NCBI GenBank assembly: GCA_025403435.1
Contig: CM046341.1
Span: forward strand, 12,609,219 to 12,673,218
DNA length: 64,000 nucleotides
Reading direction: 5' to 3'
DNA from: Artocarpus heterophyllus
Taxonomy: Eukaryota; Streptophyta; Magnoliopsida; Rosales; Moraceae
The position numbers were made by a program, and so were the translations under genes. The notes below the pieces were generated by a model. It searched no databases, was not told the origin of the DNA, and saw nothing but the letters and a program-made list of their open reading frames with translations. This document shows positions 11,480-23,420 of this stretch, one piece after another (positions within the stretch are counted from its first letter, which is position 1; the number at the start of each line of letters is the position of its first letter).

Positions 11480-12495
11480 TACCTAATGAAGAAGATTCAC
11501 GAAGGCCTATGAGGTAACCATTCTGGGGGGCGATTTTTAGCCCAAAAATGTCTTCGACAGGGCTATTACTGGCTGACCATAGAGCAGGATTGCAAAGATT
11601 TTACACAAAAATGCCTTAAATGTCAGCAATTCGCAAGGATGCCTGGACATCACGCCTAACCATCGACCTGATTGGACCCCTTCCTCAAGCCTGATCACAA
11701 TTTAAGTACTGCATCATGGTAATAGACTACCCCACTAAATGGGTTGAAGTAGAACATTGCACCAATATGACCGAAGCAAAATATACCAGCTTCATGTGGA
11801 AGAACATCATTTGTCGGTTCAGAATCACACACACGATCGTGACCGACGATGCTAAACAGTTCAAGTCCTCTAGTCTCCTCCACCTAGGCGAGCAGCTCGG
11901 CATCAAAAAAGTTTTCTCGTTTTCGAGCTACCCTCAAAGCAACGGCCAAGTAGGGGCAGTCAACAAAACAATCAAGGACAACTTGAAGAAAAAGCTTGAA
12001 GGCCTCAAGGGAGCATGGATTGACGAGCTCCCAAAAGTACTCTGGGCTTATCGAACGACTACCCAAATAGCTATCGGGGAAACCCCGTTCTCCCTTATGT
12101 ATGGGGTAGAACCTGTCATTCTGGCCGAAGTGGGATTGCCAAGCTTCAGGATTGAACACTACGAGGAAACCCGGAATGCCGAGGTCATGATGTTCGAACT
12201 AGACTTACTCAAAGAAAAAAGGAACCAGGCCATAATTCGCAATGCTGCTCGGAATCAAGTCATTGCTCGGTACTACAACAAACGGGTCCAACCAAGGAGT
12301 TTCAAAATCAGGGATTTAGTACTGAAAAAGGTCACGGTTCAGTAGCCCGGGTTAGGGTCTTTTGGTCCAAAGTGGGATGGGCCGTATAGGATCATCGACA
12401 TCATTCGGTCAGGCACGTACAAACTATCCGACATGGAGGGAAACCAGCTCAGCCATCCCTGGAATGCCGAGCTCCTTAAAAGATTCTTTTGCTAA
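11480..12495 (+). pseudogene. integrase of the gypsy element
   Basis: The zinc-binding part (H...H...C...C) lies at 11487-11655: KKIHEGL, stop, GNHSGGRFLAQ, QGYYWLTI, QKCLKCQQFARMPG. A deletion of the usual linker then joins it to TIDLIGPLPQA. From 11716 a 209-residue open frame carries the core. The second catalytic Asp is kept (IVTDDAKQF, about 11836), but the catalytic Glu is Gly (NGQVGAVNKTI, about 11941). The C-terminal part ends KWDGPYRII...AELLKRFFC, then TAA at 12493. Known: integrase joins element DNA to the genome. This copy cannot be active. Confidence 0.88.
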
Positions 12496-12869
12496 ATCAA
12501 TGCCAGAAACCTTTTTTGACCTCTGGCTATAATTCTTTTTGTGACTAGACTTATTCAATAGGACTGGGATGTAAATACTACACATCAATGAATGGTAAAT
12601 TTCCTACACCATTCTATTGAGCAATGTGTTTGAGGGAAATGACCAGACCCGAAGAGGGATACCGTAACTCCATGCTGGAGGACTAGACAACAACTCCTGA
12701 AAAGGAAGAGTCATCCTAATAACTGGACTAGGGGCTGATCGGCACCTCGCCAATTGTTAAGTCTATCACCGTGCAGACCACCCAATGAGTCGCCTAGCAC
12801 AGTTATGTGCCCAACCAATATTAGACTTGCAAAGTTTCTTCAAACTTAAACAAGTCTAGGGGGGCGACA

Positions 12870-13043
12870 GGGTGTAGGGTATTTGCATGCCGTTGTGCTT
12901 TGCTCGACCGAGAAAACAGGGATACCTTCTCTGCTCAGATTAACTCGGTAATGATAGGGTATAGTGTATTTACATGTTGTTGTGCTCTGCCCAACCAAGA
13001 AAATAGGGATACCTTCCCTGCTTAGATTAAATCGGTAATTATC
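12870..13043. repeat. tandem duplication, two 87-bp units
   Basis: 12870-12956 and 12957-13043 align end to end: GTTGTGCT, AGGGATACCTTC and CTCGGTAAT/ATCGGTAAT blocks at the same spacing, with scattered mismatches. It lies in the untranslated region after integrase, inside the gypsy element. Confidence 0.85.
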
Positions 13044-13399
13044 GTGACAACACACTTGGCATCAATATAAATTGAAAAGATAGAAGCTTAGAAAACATAG
13101 TTTAGGAATGCCCCTCCCGAGGGGTATCCAACTTGTCAGAATTCCTAATTCAATTTCGATACTGAGGTCTATGCTAACTCAGCGAAAACGAAGGCTTAAC
13201 TATGTTCCCAAGAAACCCCTCATCCAAAAACTTGAAAATATATCTCCAAGAACAATCACACTTAGGATAAAACATAATATACACAAAAATCTAAGAAGCG
13301 TTAAACTTGTAAACAAAAATATATTAATGAGTAGTGGTCGGGAGGTACAATTAACTGGGCAACTCCTGAGCCCAGCTAAAAAATAAACAAAACAACAAA

Positions 13400-15540
13400 A
13401 AAGAAAATGATGGCCTAAGCCTGGGTCCCATCCCCAGCACCGCCTTCCTCGCCTGCACTTCCACCAGTGCTCTGTTCGTCCCTGTTGTCGTCGCTGTCCA
13501 CTTCGACAACCTCCTTGCCTTGCTGTTGCTAAGCAACGCCTTGCTCTGGCTCGACTATGAGTGACCAGTCAAAGCCCTCAGCCTCAGGGTGCTGCCAGAT
13601 CAGATGATCTCAGAGGTCTGTCATACCGAAGTAGTAGTAATCGGTGTACTCCGGAGATGCCTTAAATTCCTCCACAACTTATGCAAGACGGTCGGGGCCT
13701 CCAAAAATCACTGGTGCTCGGCCTGTAGAGCCATCAGCTGCTCTTTGATCTAGGCAGTCTCGTCCTTTGCCTGCCCGGCCTCCCTTAATGCCTCCTCGGC
13801 CTCTGCCTTGGCCTGAACGGCATCCTCCTTGGCCTTCCGAGCTTCCTCTTCGGCTCGAGAGAGAGACATCTTGATTTGGTCAAGCTTGATGTTCCTACTA
13901 CCGAGCTGCCTCTTGACCTCCAACTTGTCGAGGAAAGTCTTCTTGTGCCTCTCCTTCTCCTTGTTGAGTTCTTTTAGCCCGGTTGAGTAGACCATGTGCA
14001 GGAAGGCACTCATCTGAGGATATATAAAAAAGGAAGGAAGAAAAAAAGCTTTAGCGCTCACCAAAAAGCAAGGTTAAAGAGGCTCAGGCTGGCAAGCACT
14101 TATAGTGGCGGCAAAGTAGAAGGCTGCGTCAGACAGGCCCTGGAAATTCTCCCCTTGGAGGTTCACCCAAAAGTCCTCCTAGGGCATTACATCCTTGAGA
14201 CGCTCCAGAATGGTCCGACAGTAGTTCGGGCGTCTCTTCAGGGGGTCCTGTGAAGGCACCACGGTGGTAGCGTCAGCGGGTGGGGTCTCACTCGACGAAG
14301 CCCTGGTCCTCGAAGGCTGGGGGGGTTGCTCTTGGACTGTAGTGGGTACCTGCTCGGGTCGTAGAGGAAGCTCCGTCCTCAGAGTTTGTTTGCACTTCTT
14401 CCCGACCTCCACGGCCTTGCTTTTCTTTTTCCTGAGGCTCTCCATAAGAGCTTGCCTCTCAGCAGCTGTGCTCGACCGTGAAGATATTTCTGCAAGCCAA
14501 AATCTCCCCAAGTCAAAATCAAGTCGGCATAAAAAAAAAAAAAAAAACTCAAGGCTGACCTCTGATCTGGAGCTGGCGAGACGGGTTAATGAGCCAAATC
14601 ACGTCCTTGAGGTCCTCATCCTCCATGGGTGGCCCCACATCGAAGGAACCACTCGACGAGTCCTTAGAGCTAAATGATGATGGCTCCCTCGTTGGCCACT
14701 CGGATCGAGAAATGCTTGGTCCTGGGACGTCCACGGCGCCTGGCCTTGCGACTGTCACCTGCCTGGCCGACCGGGCAGGACGAGTCAGTGGGGGATTTAT
14801 TCTACTGGGTTCCCTGAACTAGCCATAACCAGAAAGAGTCTCCTTCCTGAGCAGGAAGGACTGCTGCCTAGTTGCTTCTGGCTTCTCGAACAGGTCTTCG
14901 ATCGCCCTGATCACATGGCTCGGTGCCCAAGGCCTCTTAGACCACACGTGCCCTTGTTTGAACGTCCTCGGCACAAGCTGGTCAGTAGGGACAGCCTCAC
15001 CAGCTTGGGCTAAATAATTGCCCCCGACATAAAACTACTCGTACTTCCAGAGTTTGTCTGAGTCGGGGTTGCCCAAAATGAAGTCTTTCGTGAAACCAGT
15101 GACGTAATACCACCCGGACTACCGAGAAAGCTTCTTCATTTTACACACTTGTTTAAATGCTTCTAGTGCCATTTCAGTTGCCCGGTGGTACCTCTATAAC
15201 ATGTACATTCTGATCAGCGACCTGTAACTGTTTGGGTTAAGCTAAGTCGGGCACACATTAAAATTGTCAAGTGCCCGACGGAGGAATGGATAGAACGGGA
15301 GGCATAGCCTAGCCCTGAAAAACTCAACGTAGAGCGTTATGCACCCCTTGAGTGACTCCAGGGGTGAATCGTTCTCCTCGAGCATGATAAGGATCACGTC
15401 GTCTGGGATGTTGAACTCGGCACGTAAGTCCTCCAGCCGAGATTCTGTTATGGCGCTGGTGTAGGCTGTTGTCGAAGTCTGCCCAGGCTAGGTTACCCTG
15501 TAAGTAGTCACCCCCTAGACCCAGGTGACTCAGACCCACT
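13400..15540 (-). pseudogene. antisense ORF relic of the Tat element (gypsy-type transposon domain)
   Basis: Read on the minus strand, 15480 to about 14850 gives one frame with a few stops. It contains TESRLEDLRAEFNIPDDVIL, then SLKGCITLYVEFFRARLCLP, PFLRRALDNFNVCPT, LNPNSYRSLIRMYML and TEMALEAFKQVCKMKKLS. This is the pattern of the so-called putative gypsy type transposon domain found in many plant genomes. Further on come a Ser/Pro-rich stretch (14758-14180), an Ala/Glu/Lys-rich coiled coil (about 13930-13750) and an acidic Asp/Glu/Gly-rich tail near 13430-13530. Known: extra ORFs, some antisense, occur between pol and the 3' LTR of Tat elements; their role is not known. This copy is broken. 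Confidence 0.7.
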
Positions 15541-16351
15541 CGTCCTCTTCTATTTCGGGCAGTTCTACCCCCTCTACCTCTTCGGCCGCCTGCTCCTCGT
15601 CGGAGATATCCACTGTAATCCTGTCCGCGACCTACACAGGGGCCCTAGAATTTTGGCCGGATGTGCTCGGAACATCGCCGGCTGCCTTCAGCTTAGCTCG
15701 CTCCCAGGCTGTAACTCAGGAAGAGCTTGCGGTGGCTGCCCCAATGTAAGGATTTTCGCCCCTACACAGCCTTACCAGGCGTTCCCTATCTAGCAAGTCG
15801 AGGAACTCCTGCTCGGGGACTGTCTGGGAGTCGACCCTCAATATTTATTCAAGTCAGCCAACCCCGTCCTGCTCTGGGGACACGTTCTCGATATCAACTT
15901 GAACGGTGGATGAGCTGGCCTTTGGGCTGCTTTCCGACTAGGAAATGTCAACATTCTGAGAATCTGACACGCCACTCATTTTTTTTTGTTTCTCAGGAAG
16001 TTACCTGATCGGGCTATGAAAGTTAAAGAACTTGAAGTTTTTGATCTAAGAAACTATAGCTCGGCAGCTAAAAACTCGTAGATGCAAAATTTGATCTTAA
16101 TCGCGTGAAAATGACAGGAAGAAAGGCCCTATTTATAGGCATTTCAGGTGAGAAATCTGGGCGTAAAAAACAAAAAGACGTGATGATTACACCTGACAGG
16201 CGGCGTAGTCGACCGTAGAGCGACATGTGTCCCCCGGTTGATCTACGCGACCTTTCGTCTCACACCACTTTGGAATGCCTTTTGGTCTTCTTTCTCTAGC
16301 TGACCTCACCCATTCAGCGTAGTCCACCCGGTCAGACACCGACCAAGTGAA

Positions 16352-16363
16352 CTGGGGGGCTAA
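16352..16363 (+). other. polypurine tract before the 3' LTR
   Basis: CTGGGGGGCTAA directly precedes the TGTTGAGG start of the 3' LTR; second-strand priming site of the element. Confidence 0.7.
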
Positions 16364-16979
16364 TGTTGAGGGTGAGCTCGGCGCCACTGCCGAGGAGATG
16401 AACTCTGGGTGGTCGGCCAAACAGCTCGGTGGAGCTACCAGGGAGTAAGCTACCGGCCATAACGACAATGGACGTTGCATCCGAGGTGCTTCTCAGGGCC
16501 TCTAGGGTTGCACCTCGAGCTATGTATCAGCTCGGGTCAGATTATTCTCATTCATAAGTGGACTGCTACTCGCCACCACGGGCCAATAAATGGCAAACAA
16601 CTCACCGTCTGATGGAGGACAAAGGGACGTGATATTTGTCACCTACTGCCTGACATGTCTTGATGTGACACTCGGGTTGTGGGCAAAACCCACCTAATAC
16701 CCGGTACAAATGGTAGCCTATAAATAGAATGCATTTATTGCATTCTAGAGAGAGATGCTCCTTCCCACCTAATAAGCTCCCGTCCTCTGTCGAGCAGCCC
16801 CTGCCTTGAGCATCGAAAAGCCCTTGTCTGTTGACTGACCCCTTTCCTCTTACCTCCGAAGCATCCCTCCTCTTGTTACAGGTACACCCAACCGGGCAGA
16901 GGCAAGCCGAGAAAAGCTAGACACCGTACGCAGCTGCAAGTGGTGTTGATTCGACGCCGGACCTCCGTAAGCATCAACA
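16364..16979 (+). repeat. 3' LTR of the Tat gypsy element
   Basis: A 616-bp partner of 6172-6812 with the same ends and the same TATA-like CCTATAAATAG (about 16718). The many differences from the 5' LTR indicate an old insertion. Confidence 0.93.
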
Positions 16980-16984
16980 AATAC
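16980..16984. repeat. target-site duplication, right copy
   Basis: AATAC, matching 6167-6171. Confidence 0.9.
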
Positions 16985-17686
16985 CTTTATTGATGTCACA
17001 TTTAAAAAAATTGTGCTATATTACTCTTCATATTACTTGTTTAAGTTACACTACACTTTGAAGAGAAGGCATTTATGAATATTTCCATTTAATAAAACCC
17101 TCAGAAATTAATGAAAAATTCCGAGGATCACAACACTGAAAAACAAAGGTTTTTGTTTTGGTCAATGTATTTGAGTAAAATATTAGAATAGTCTAATTAA
17201 ATTAAAGCTCACGCGATGTAATTATAATTAATTCAAAACGCAAGGTGTATATTATTGACCCGAGATCAGAGAGCCTCAATTGTCAAATTCTTTAGAAACG
17301 GAGAAGTTTGAAAATGCAGTCAATTATTAGGTGAAAAGCAATCCAATTAAGAAAAGCATACTCCGAAACTTGTGGTGGTCAACAGAATAAGATATTGTAC
17401 AAGACAAATTTTCCTTGATCAATATTCTCATGTCTCTTCAGTACCATAAATCTTGCATGTGATTGTGAAGTGGATTCTTAATTAATTTTTCACAAACATG
17501 CAAAACTAAAAACAAATCCCGGGAACTGTGATGAATTTAGTCAAAATAAGCTATAGCATTTCAATATTTCGTTCATTTGTATAATAAATCTGAAATAAAT
17601 GTGAAATCAATCCTGCCTTTTTCAAAAATAGAGTTATCATCAATGTCAAGAAACCGACCTCCAATTTGTAGTGTATAATAATTTTT
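16985..17686. other. AT-rich intergenic stretch, nothing recognised
   Basis: No ORF of substance and no repeat ends found. Confidence 0.5.
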
Positions 17687-18588
17687 AGGGTGTAAATAGA
17701 TAGACCATTTTTTTTTCTCTTCGTGCCCTCTTTTTAAATACACCTTCTTATAATTTTGAAATAGTTTAATTTACTTATTGCACCCTCTTATAGTTTCAAA
17801 ACTATCTTTAATATTATTACTTCCTTTCACTTCATTTGTTTTCACGCCCACCATTTTTTCATTATTTTAATATTCTTATTTTTCTATCTCTCTATTTTTT
17901 TAATTTTTTATGTTGAAGCTTTAGGCATGAAATATTTCCATACATAAAAGAAATTTTTAATTTAAAAATTAAATATATTCACTAAATTTTTTTAAAAAAA
18001 TATTATATCTACTAATTATAGTTTCTAAAAAATATATTATTTATTTATTTATTTATTATTACACCTGTGAAATTAAAGTAACTAATTCAATGACAAAAAG
18101 AACGACTTTATGGGTAATACAGAATACAAACTTAAAGCAAATTATGATGATCATGGATTATTAACCGAAAAAAAAGCAAATTAATAAACAATCGACGATG
18201 CTGGATTAATTCAACAATCACACAAACTTGTTGCTTTCGACATAGCCTATTTTGATCTATTCTTGTCTTTCTTCCAGCAATTAACAAAAGAAGGCAAAGG
18301 AATAATTATGGTAAATAACAAAAAAAAAAATAATGTACCTCCATATGATTTTTAGGAATAGTCATTGCATGATGAAAATTAGAGTTTTATTGTTACATAT
18401 AGGTGTGTTTGGAAAGAAAAAATGTATCATTAGATTCTATTTATTAAAAAAAAGATTTAATAATGTAATTAGGTCATTTATAATTGTCCTTTTTGTTATT
18501 TTATTAAAGGGTTTTTTTGTAATACAAAAATTTATTTTCAAAGGGTGTAAATAATATAGTGGAGGGTGTAAATAAAACCACCCTAATT
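17687..18588. mobile_element. possible small DNA transposon with GGGTGTAAATA ends
   Basis: The left side starts TTAGGGTGTAAATAGA. The right side has GGGTGTAAATAATA, GGGTGTAAATAAAA and the terminal CCACCCTAA, which is inverted to the left TTAGGGTG. The interior is AT-rich and has a TATT run at about 18040-18058. The terminal match is only about 8 bp and no target duplication was found, so this is a weak call. Confidence 0.25.
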
Positions 18589-20240
18589 TTCAAACCCAAA
18601 TATTAGAGACAGAGTATAATCTTTTTGGCTAGTTGGCAAGAGTATAAATTTATTGCCAAGCTATAGTTGTAACTACTGTTACGAGGAGTGGTAATACAGA
18701 ATTTATTTCAACTCTTTCTTAGATGCTATCTATTTCTTTTGATAGATGTGATCTTGATTTCCTAAACAAACATACTTAGACATGTGTGCAGCTAAATTCA
18801 TCTAATTAGTCTTTGATCTAGTTGAAATGAATTTTGATATTTTTGTCACTAGCAAAAAAAATCAAAAGACGACGTTTTGTCTTATAAATTGCAGGCCACA
18901 AACTATTTTTTGGGGATTTTTTTAGATATCATACCGACATTGGCGATGATATTGTGTGTCGGAGAATCATTAGGGGCCTATTTGTTATTCTATCCTTTTT
19001 GGTGTGACGAATAAAGTCTATCCCTATATATATTATTCTGTTTAATTTGTCCCGTTTGGCAAGAGCCTGGTTCCTAACTTGTTTTATCTATAAAAATCCC
19101 CCTTAATTTGATTCCTAATTTGTTCTATTTAGGACATCAAAAATTAGACAAATGATCTTAATCTATGACTTTAATGGACAAAGTTAAGCTTCTATTTAAA
19201 AATTTTCACTTATATTTTTTTTAATACTGGTCTAAAGTAGTTATTACTGAAGAGAAGATATTTTTACTTAAAAGAAAAAAAATATATAATAAAGTTGTGC
19301 ACTAGGCATGTACATGGTATTTTATTTATATATGTGGCCCAGAAAAAGATTTTTAGGAAAACTGAAAATGCACACATTAGTTCTAAAGGTTTCAAATTCC
19401 CCAAAAAAAGTTTCAAAAGCAGTGTAACACATCCCTTTAAAAATATAATGATCACTATCAAAGAAAAAGCAAAAGCTAAAGCAGTTTTGGTCTTTTTGTT
19501 TAACCATCAGTAATTCATGTTTTTAAATATTAAATTTGGTTAAAACTTTGCAAAACATAAAAATATAAAACTGAAAACGTTGAATATAAATCTAACCATT
19601 TAAAATACAGTCCTGCTCTTTTTTAAGGAAAAAAAATCATATATACAAATTTTTTTAGTTAGATTCTTATTTTTATTTCCTTCAAAAGTATAAAACATTC
19701 GTCTCTTTGGGGGCAGCCGACATTTATTTTACTTTCAATATTTTGAAGATATAAAATTAAGCATATTTATTTTCTTTTTTGGGAAAAAATATAATAAAAA
19801 ATTGAACCACAAAACAAAGATATGAAAACATATTACGTCCCACAAAAAATTTCTACATTCAGTCTCTCTGATATATTAAGATGCTATGAGAGAAGATTGC
19901 CATAAAAAAAAATGCTTTCATCATTCTTCAGCCAAAATAAAAAAAATATACATATATCAACAATTTCTTCAAAAACAAACGTGATATACAAATGATTACA
20001 AGAAAAATTGAAGATAGAAATCATAAAAGACGGTCTTTATTATAATATAAAATTATTATACTATTTTCAAAAGAGAAATTAAATAAACTAATTGTAACTT
20101 TGTGCCTACCAAATAATAGTCAAAACCAAATTCCACTATTGGGATAATTAATATTAATATGCACTCCCTCCTGTTGCATACAAAAGGGCATATCTACATA
20201 AGGGATAGAAGACCAGAAAAAGCATACAAACACTTTTATC
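18589..20240. other. AT-rich intergenic stretch upstream of SPH gene 1
   Basis: No gene seen. A TTAGGGGCCTATTTGTT block near 18970 resembles the end of a small transposon, but I found no matching partner. The last few hundred bases should hold the promoter of the gene at 20241; I see no strong TATA box. Confidence 0.5.
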
Positions 20241-20678
20241 ATGACTAATTCTCAAATCTTCTTCATCATACTCCTTGTTCTTGCAACTTCCTTCACAACC
20301 ACATTAACATCTATTCATCATGATCATGATCATGATTACAATCAAGATCATAACCAAAATCATTTGGTTATTGTTCACATCACCAATTCTTTGCCTCAAA
20401 ACAACTCAAACCCAATGAAGATCCGGTGCAACTCAAGCCAAAAAGATTTTGGTGTCAAAACTCTCGGCTGTGGAGATCTCTACAAATGGATTGTTGAAAA
20501 AAGAGATTTGTATTTCTGTGAGGCCCTCTGGGGAAGATTTATGGCTTCATGGCATGCGTTTCAGCCCAAGAGAGACAACGGTCAACGGTCAGTTTTCTGG
20601 TTGGTCAAACAGAATGGGTTCTTTCTTAGCTGGGATAATTCTACTTGGGTCAAGAAGTCTATTTGGGAGACTGAGTAA
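20241..20678 (+). CDS. S-protein homologue (SPH), His/Asp-rich subtype
   Basis: A 145-residue single-exon protein. Residues 1-24 are a hydrophobic signal peptide, so secretion is expected. Residues 26-41 are almost all His, Asp, Asn and Gln. The SPH core follows: VIVHITNSLPQNN, KIRCNS (Cys63), YKWIVEKRDLYFCEALWG (Cys93), WHAFQPKRD, VFWLVKQNGFFLS, ending DNSTWVKKSIWETE. DNST is a possible N-glycosylation site. Known: SPH proteins are plant-only secreted beta-sandwich proteins; PrsS of poppy triggers pollen rejection, and most others have unknown roles. Odd: the two C-terminal cysteines of most members are absent, with an extra Cys77. The ATG at 20241 is chosen because it heads the signal peptide. 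Its closest relative in the window is 39321-39746. Confidence 0.9.
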   Translation: MTNSQIFFIILLVLATSFTTTLTSIHHDHDHDYNQDHNQNHLVIVHITNSLPQNNSNPMKIRCNSSQKDFGVKTLGCGDLYKWIVEKRDLYFCEALWGRFMASWHAFQPKRDNGQRSVFWLVKQNGFFLSWDNSTWVKKSIWETE

Positions 20679-21490
20679 AAAAAAAAAAAATGTATTGTTT
20701 TACAAGTTATGAAGCGAGTCATTATATATGCATGGTTCTCTTTGATGACTTGGAAACTTTGGAGGTTTAATAGATGATCATGAAAAATATGATTTTTCCG
20801 TTACATATTTTTGTTCCCATCTAAAATGATACAATTTGCATCTAATTTTGTGTTTGTTTTAAATTAAAGGGAAATATTTTTTTTATTTCCAAAAAAGAAA
20901 ATGGCCCATTAATCATGAAGTTTATCTATCAATATCATGTGTTTGGCATATGGAATCTAATCGTTACTTGCAGGTTTATGGGAAAGATCTGCAAATGATA
21001 TGTTTTTAAATGGAAAAACTACATGAATACTATCTTCTTTTGCTTTTTTATCATGTAATAGTTTACTTTACCTTTAAAATTCATACAAGACTTCTACCAC
21101 ATACCATTAAAGTTTTAGTTGTCATTAAAAACTTTTGTTTTACATGTACTTTGTTTTAATGTGATTTTAATTAGATGTAACGAAACCTGTAAGTGTAATG
21201 CCTTACCTAAAAAGACATTTATAATACTATTCTGTCTTTTTTAAAAGGGTGTATATAGTCTTTATACTTAGTTATAAATGCCCTACTGCATTAGTTTCCA
21301 AATCTTGAAAATAATAGTATTTTTTTAAAAAGAAATTTCGTATCAAATCAAAGAGATACAAACACTAATGCATAAATGACTCCAAAACACAAGAAGGCGC
21401 AACCATGGATATAGACCGAATCTACTTATAGCTTCAAATAAAAGGCACAAAAAAAGAAAAAAACATGTATCAAGTTCGGAAAAACCAATT
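20679..21490. other. 3' flank of SPH gene 1 and AT-rich spacer
   Basis: A poly-A run directly after the stop is genomic. No further gene seen. Confidence 0.5.
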
Positions 21491-21494
21491 AGCA

Positions 21495-21875
21495 CTCTAA
21501 ATACTGAGCACACATATGACCCTTTTAAAAGTATCTCTATAGGAAATGGAAACATTCCATCCCTTAAACTCAAGAGACTTATAGAATTAAGGCCATCTGC
21601 TAGACCACATAGAATAAAGTCTAGTGGACTAGACACTCTGCCGACTTAGAAAAGTGGGGAAACCACCTGTGAAATAGAAATCGTGAGGGCAGAGAATATG
21701 CAAAAGAGTAACGGAAGAGAAAAGTATTCTGTTTGTGGAATGCCTCAGATGGTCTGAGCAAGGGAATTTCATTACTATATACAATTGTGTAAAGTTTATA
21801 TACAGTGTAATGCGTACAATTGCATCAATGACTATACACGTGTCATAGCAAGAAATGTTTGTACAAAGAGTATGT
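21495..21875 (-). repeat. extra LTR copy of the neighbouring copia element
   Basis: A direct repeat, about 740 bp away, of 22244-22620. Shared blocks include GGAAACATTCCATCCCT, ATAGAATTAAGGCCATC, TTCTGTTTGTGGAATGCCTC and TGACTATACACGTGTCATAG in the same order. It lacks the terminal part with TATGCGTTTTAACA. It is either a partial tandem LTR or the remnant of a second insertion. Confidence 0.75.
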
Positions 21876-22091
21876 TGATCTATTAACAAATCTAATAAAA
21901 TCTTAATGTTAATAATCTTAAAAAATATGCAATATAGATCTTAATTTATTCCTCTATTCACTAAGAACATAAGAACATAATGGAAAAAGAATCATCTCAA
22001 TTGGATATTAAATGAAGAAATTATCATTTTTCCCCCTAAGAGAGAAAATTTCAGTTTTTTTCTGTAGCAGAGATATCCAAGTATCAAAAGT

Positions 22092-22243
22092 TTAGGGGAG
22101 TCAAAACTCTAAAAATTTAGATTCTTGATACTCAAAAATTCAGATCTTGAGGGAAACAAATACGTATGTAAAGAATTTTTGATACTCGAATCTAAATTTA
22201 AATACATTAAGTACGAAGAGTACTCAAAACAAACAGCCCCTAA
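22092..22243. mobile_element. possible small MITE between the two LTR copies
   Basis: Begins TTTAGGGGAGTC and ends AACAGCCCCTAAA, imperfect inverted ends, with repeated CTTGATACTC / TTGATACTCG blocks inside. No clear target duplication. Confidence 0.3.
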
Positions 22244-22656
22244 ATACTGGGTATACATATAACTCTTTCAAAAGTATCTTGGTAGTAAATGGAAACATTC
22301 CATCCCTCAAGTTCAAGAGACCTATAGAATTAAGGCCATCCACTACACCACATAGAATTAAGTCTAGCAGACTAGACAGTCAACCGACTTAGAAAAGTGG
22401 AGAAGCCACCAATGAAATAGAAACCGTGAGGGCAGAGAACATGCAGAAGAGTAAAGGAAGAAGGAAGAGAAAAGTATTCTGTTTGTGGAATGCCTCAGTT
22501 GGTCTGAGCAAAGGAATTTCATTACTATATACAATTGTGTAAAGTTTCTATACAGTGTAATGGGTACAATTGCATCAATGACTATACACGTGTCATAGCA
22601 AGAAATGTTCGTTCAAAGAATATACTAAAATCATGAACGACTATGCGTTTTAACAT
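22244..22656 (-). repeat. 3' LTR of the minus-strand copia element
   Basis: Read on the minus strand it starts TGTTAAAACGCATAG at 22656, just after the polypurine tract GATCGAGGGGA. A partial copy lies at 21495-21875 and a 43-bp remnant at 25921-25963. Confidence 0.8.
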
Positions 22657-22689
22657 CCCCTCGATCTCATTGGTCGGGTGAGAACAGTG

Positions 22690-23420
22690 AGCTTGCTGCG
22701 AAGACTTAAGAACCGTTGAGTGGAAGTGCTTTACTCATGATATCAGCAAGCTGGTCTTCAGAGGGAGTGTAGGCACTGCAAAGAGTATGATTCACAACTC
22801 GTTCACGTATGAAATGATAATCGATCTCCGCATGTTTTGTCGTGCGTGCATAATCAGGTTCGCCGCCAAATAAGTGGCACTGACACTGTCACACAATTGA
22901 AGAGGGGTCAAGTAAGTTGAACCTGCTGTTCCTTTAAAACTGACTCAATCCAAGTAACCTCTGCTGCAGCATTAGCAAGACCTCTATATTCGGATTCAGC
23001 ACTTGAACGAGACATAACCTTCTGTTTCAAGGAAGACCAAGAAATAAGATTTGGTCCAAGAAAACTGCAATAACCACTAATGCTCCGTCGATTGTCAGGG
23101 CAGCTAGCCCAATCAGCGTCTGTACATTACACTAAGGAAAGTTCATTAGAAGCCTGAAGAGTGAGTCCGAAGTGTGTTGTACCTTTGAGATATCATAAGA
23201 TTCTCTTTACTGCTTGCCAACGAGTGGAAGTGGGAGCATGCATGAGTTGGCAGACTTTATTTATCGTAAAAGTAAGTTCCGGACGAGTCAAAAGTGCAAT
23301 ACGGGAGTGCTCCAACAACACTTTGATAAATAGTAGCATCGGGGAGAGGTTGTCCATCATACAAGGATGACTTTGGACTAGAGGACATAGGAGTAGGATG
23401 AGCTTTACCATCCCACATCT
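22690..23420 (-). pseudogene. copia RNase H and connection domain
   Basis: Minus-strand pieces include [20 protein letters not shown] at about 23220-23290 (family: RPDI.YAVN.VCQFMH), the ADW / [10 protein letters not shown] region near 23050-23110, the [12 protein letters not shown] region near 22970-23010, and HARTKHAEIDYHFIRERVV at about 22800-22860, followed by LADIMSKAL near 22740. Several stops and frameshifts. Known role: removal of RNA from the RNA/DNA hybrid. Confidence 0.75.

Larger units (their letters stand above)
6172..16979 (+). mobile_element. Ty3/gypsy retrotransposon, Tat clade, complete but decayed
   Basis: A full-length 10.8-kb element. Both LTRs begin TGTTGAGGGTGA and end GCATCAACA, and the element is flanked by the same 5 bp, AATAC, at 6167-6171 and 16980-16984. 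Order: 5' LTR, primer-binding site, gag, aspartic protease, RT, RNase H, a second RNase H, integrase, a 3.9-kb region with an antisense ORF relic, polypurine tract, 3' LTR. RT before integrase marks Ty3/gypsy; the second RNase H and the antisense ORF point to the Tat group (Retand-like). Every coding domain has stops, and several catalytic residues are changed. The two LTRs differ by many substitutions and indels (641 versus 616 bp). The insertion is therefore old and immobile by itself. Confidence 0.93.

Noticed and set aside
13108..13386. 92-residue plus-strand frame in the gypsy 3' region
   Set aside because: No motif; lies in the non-coding stretch between integrase and the antisense ORF.
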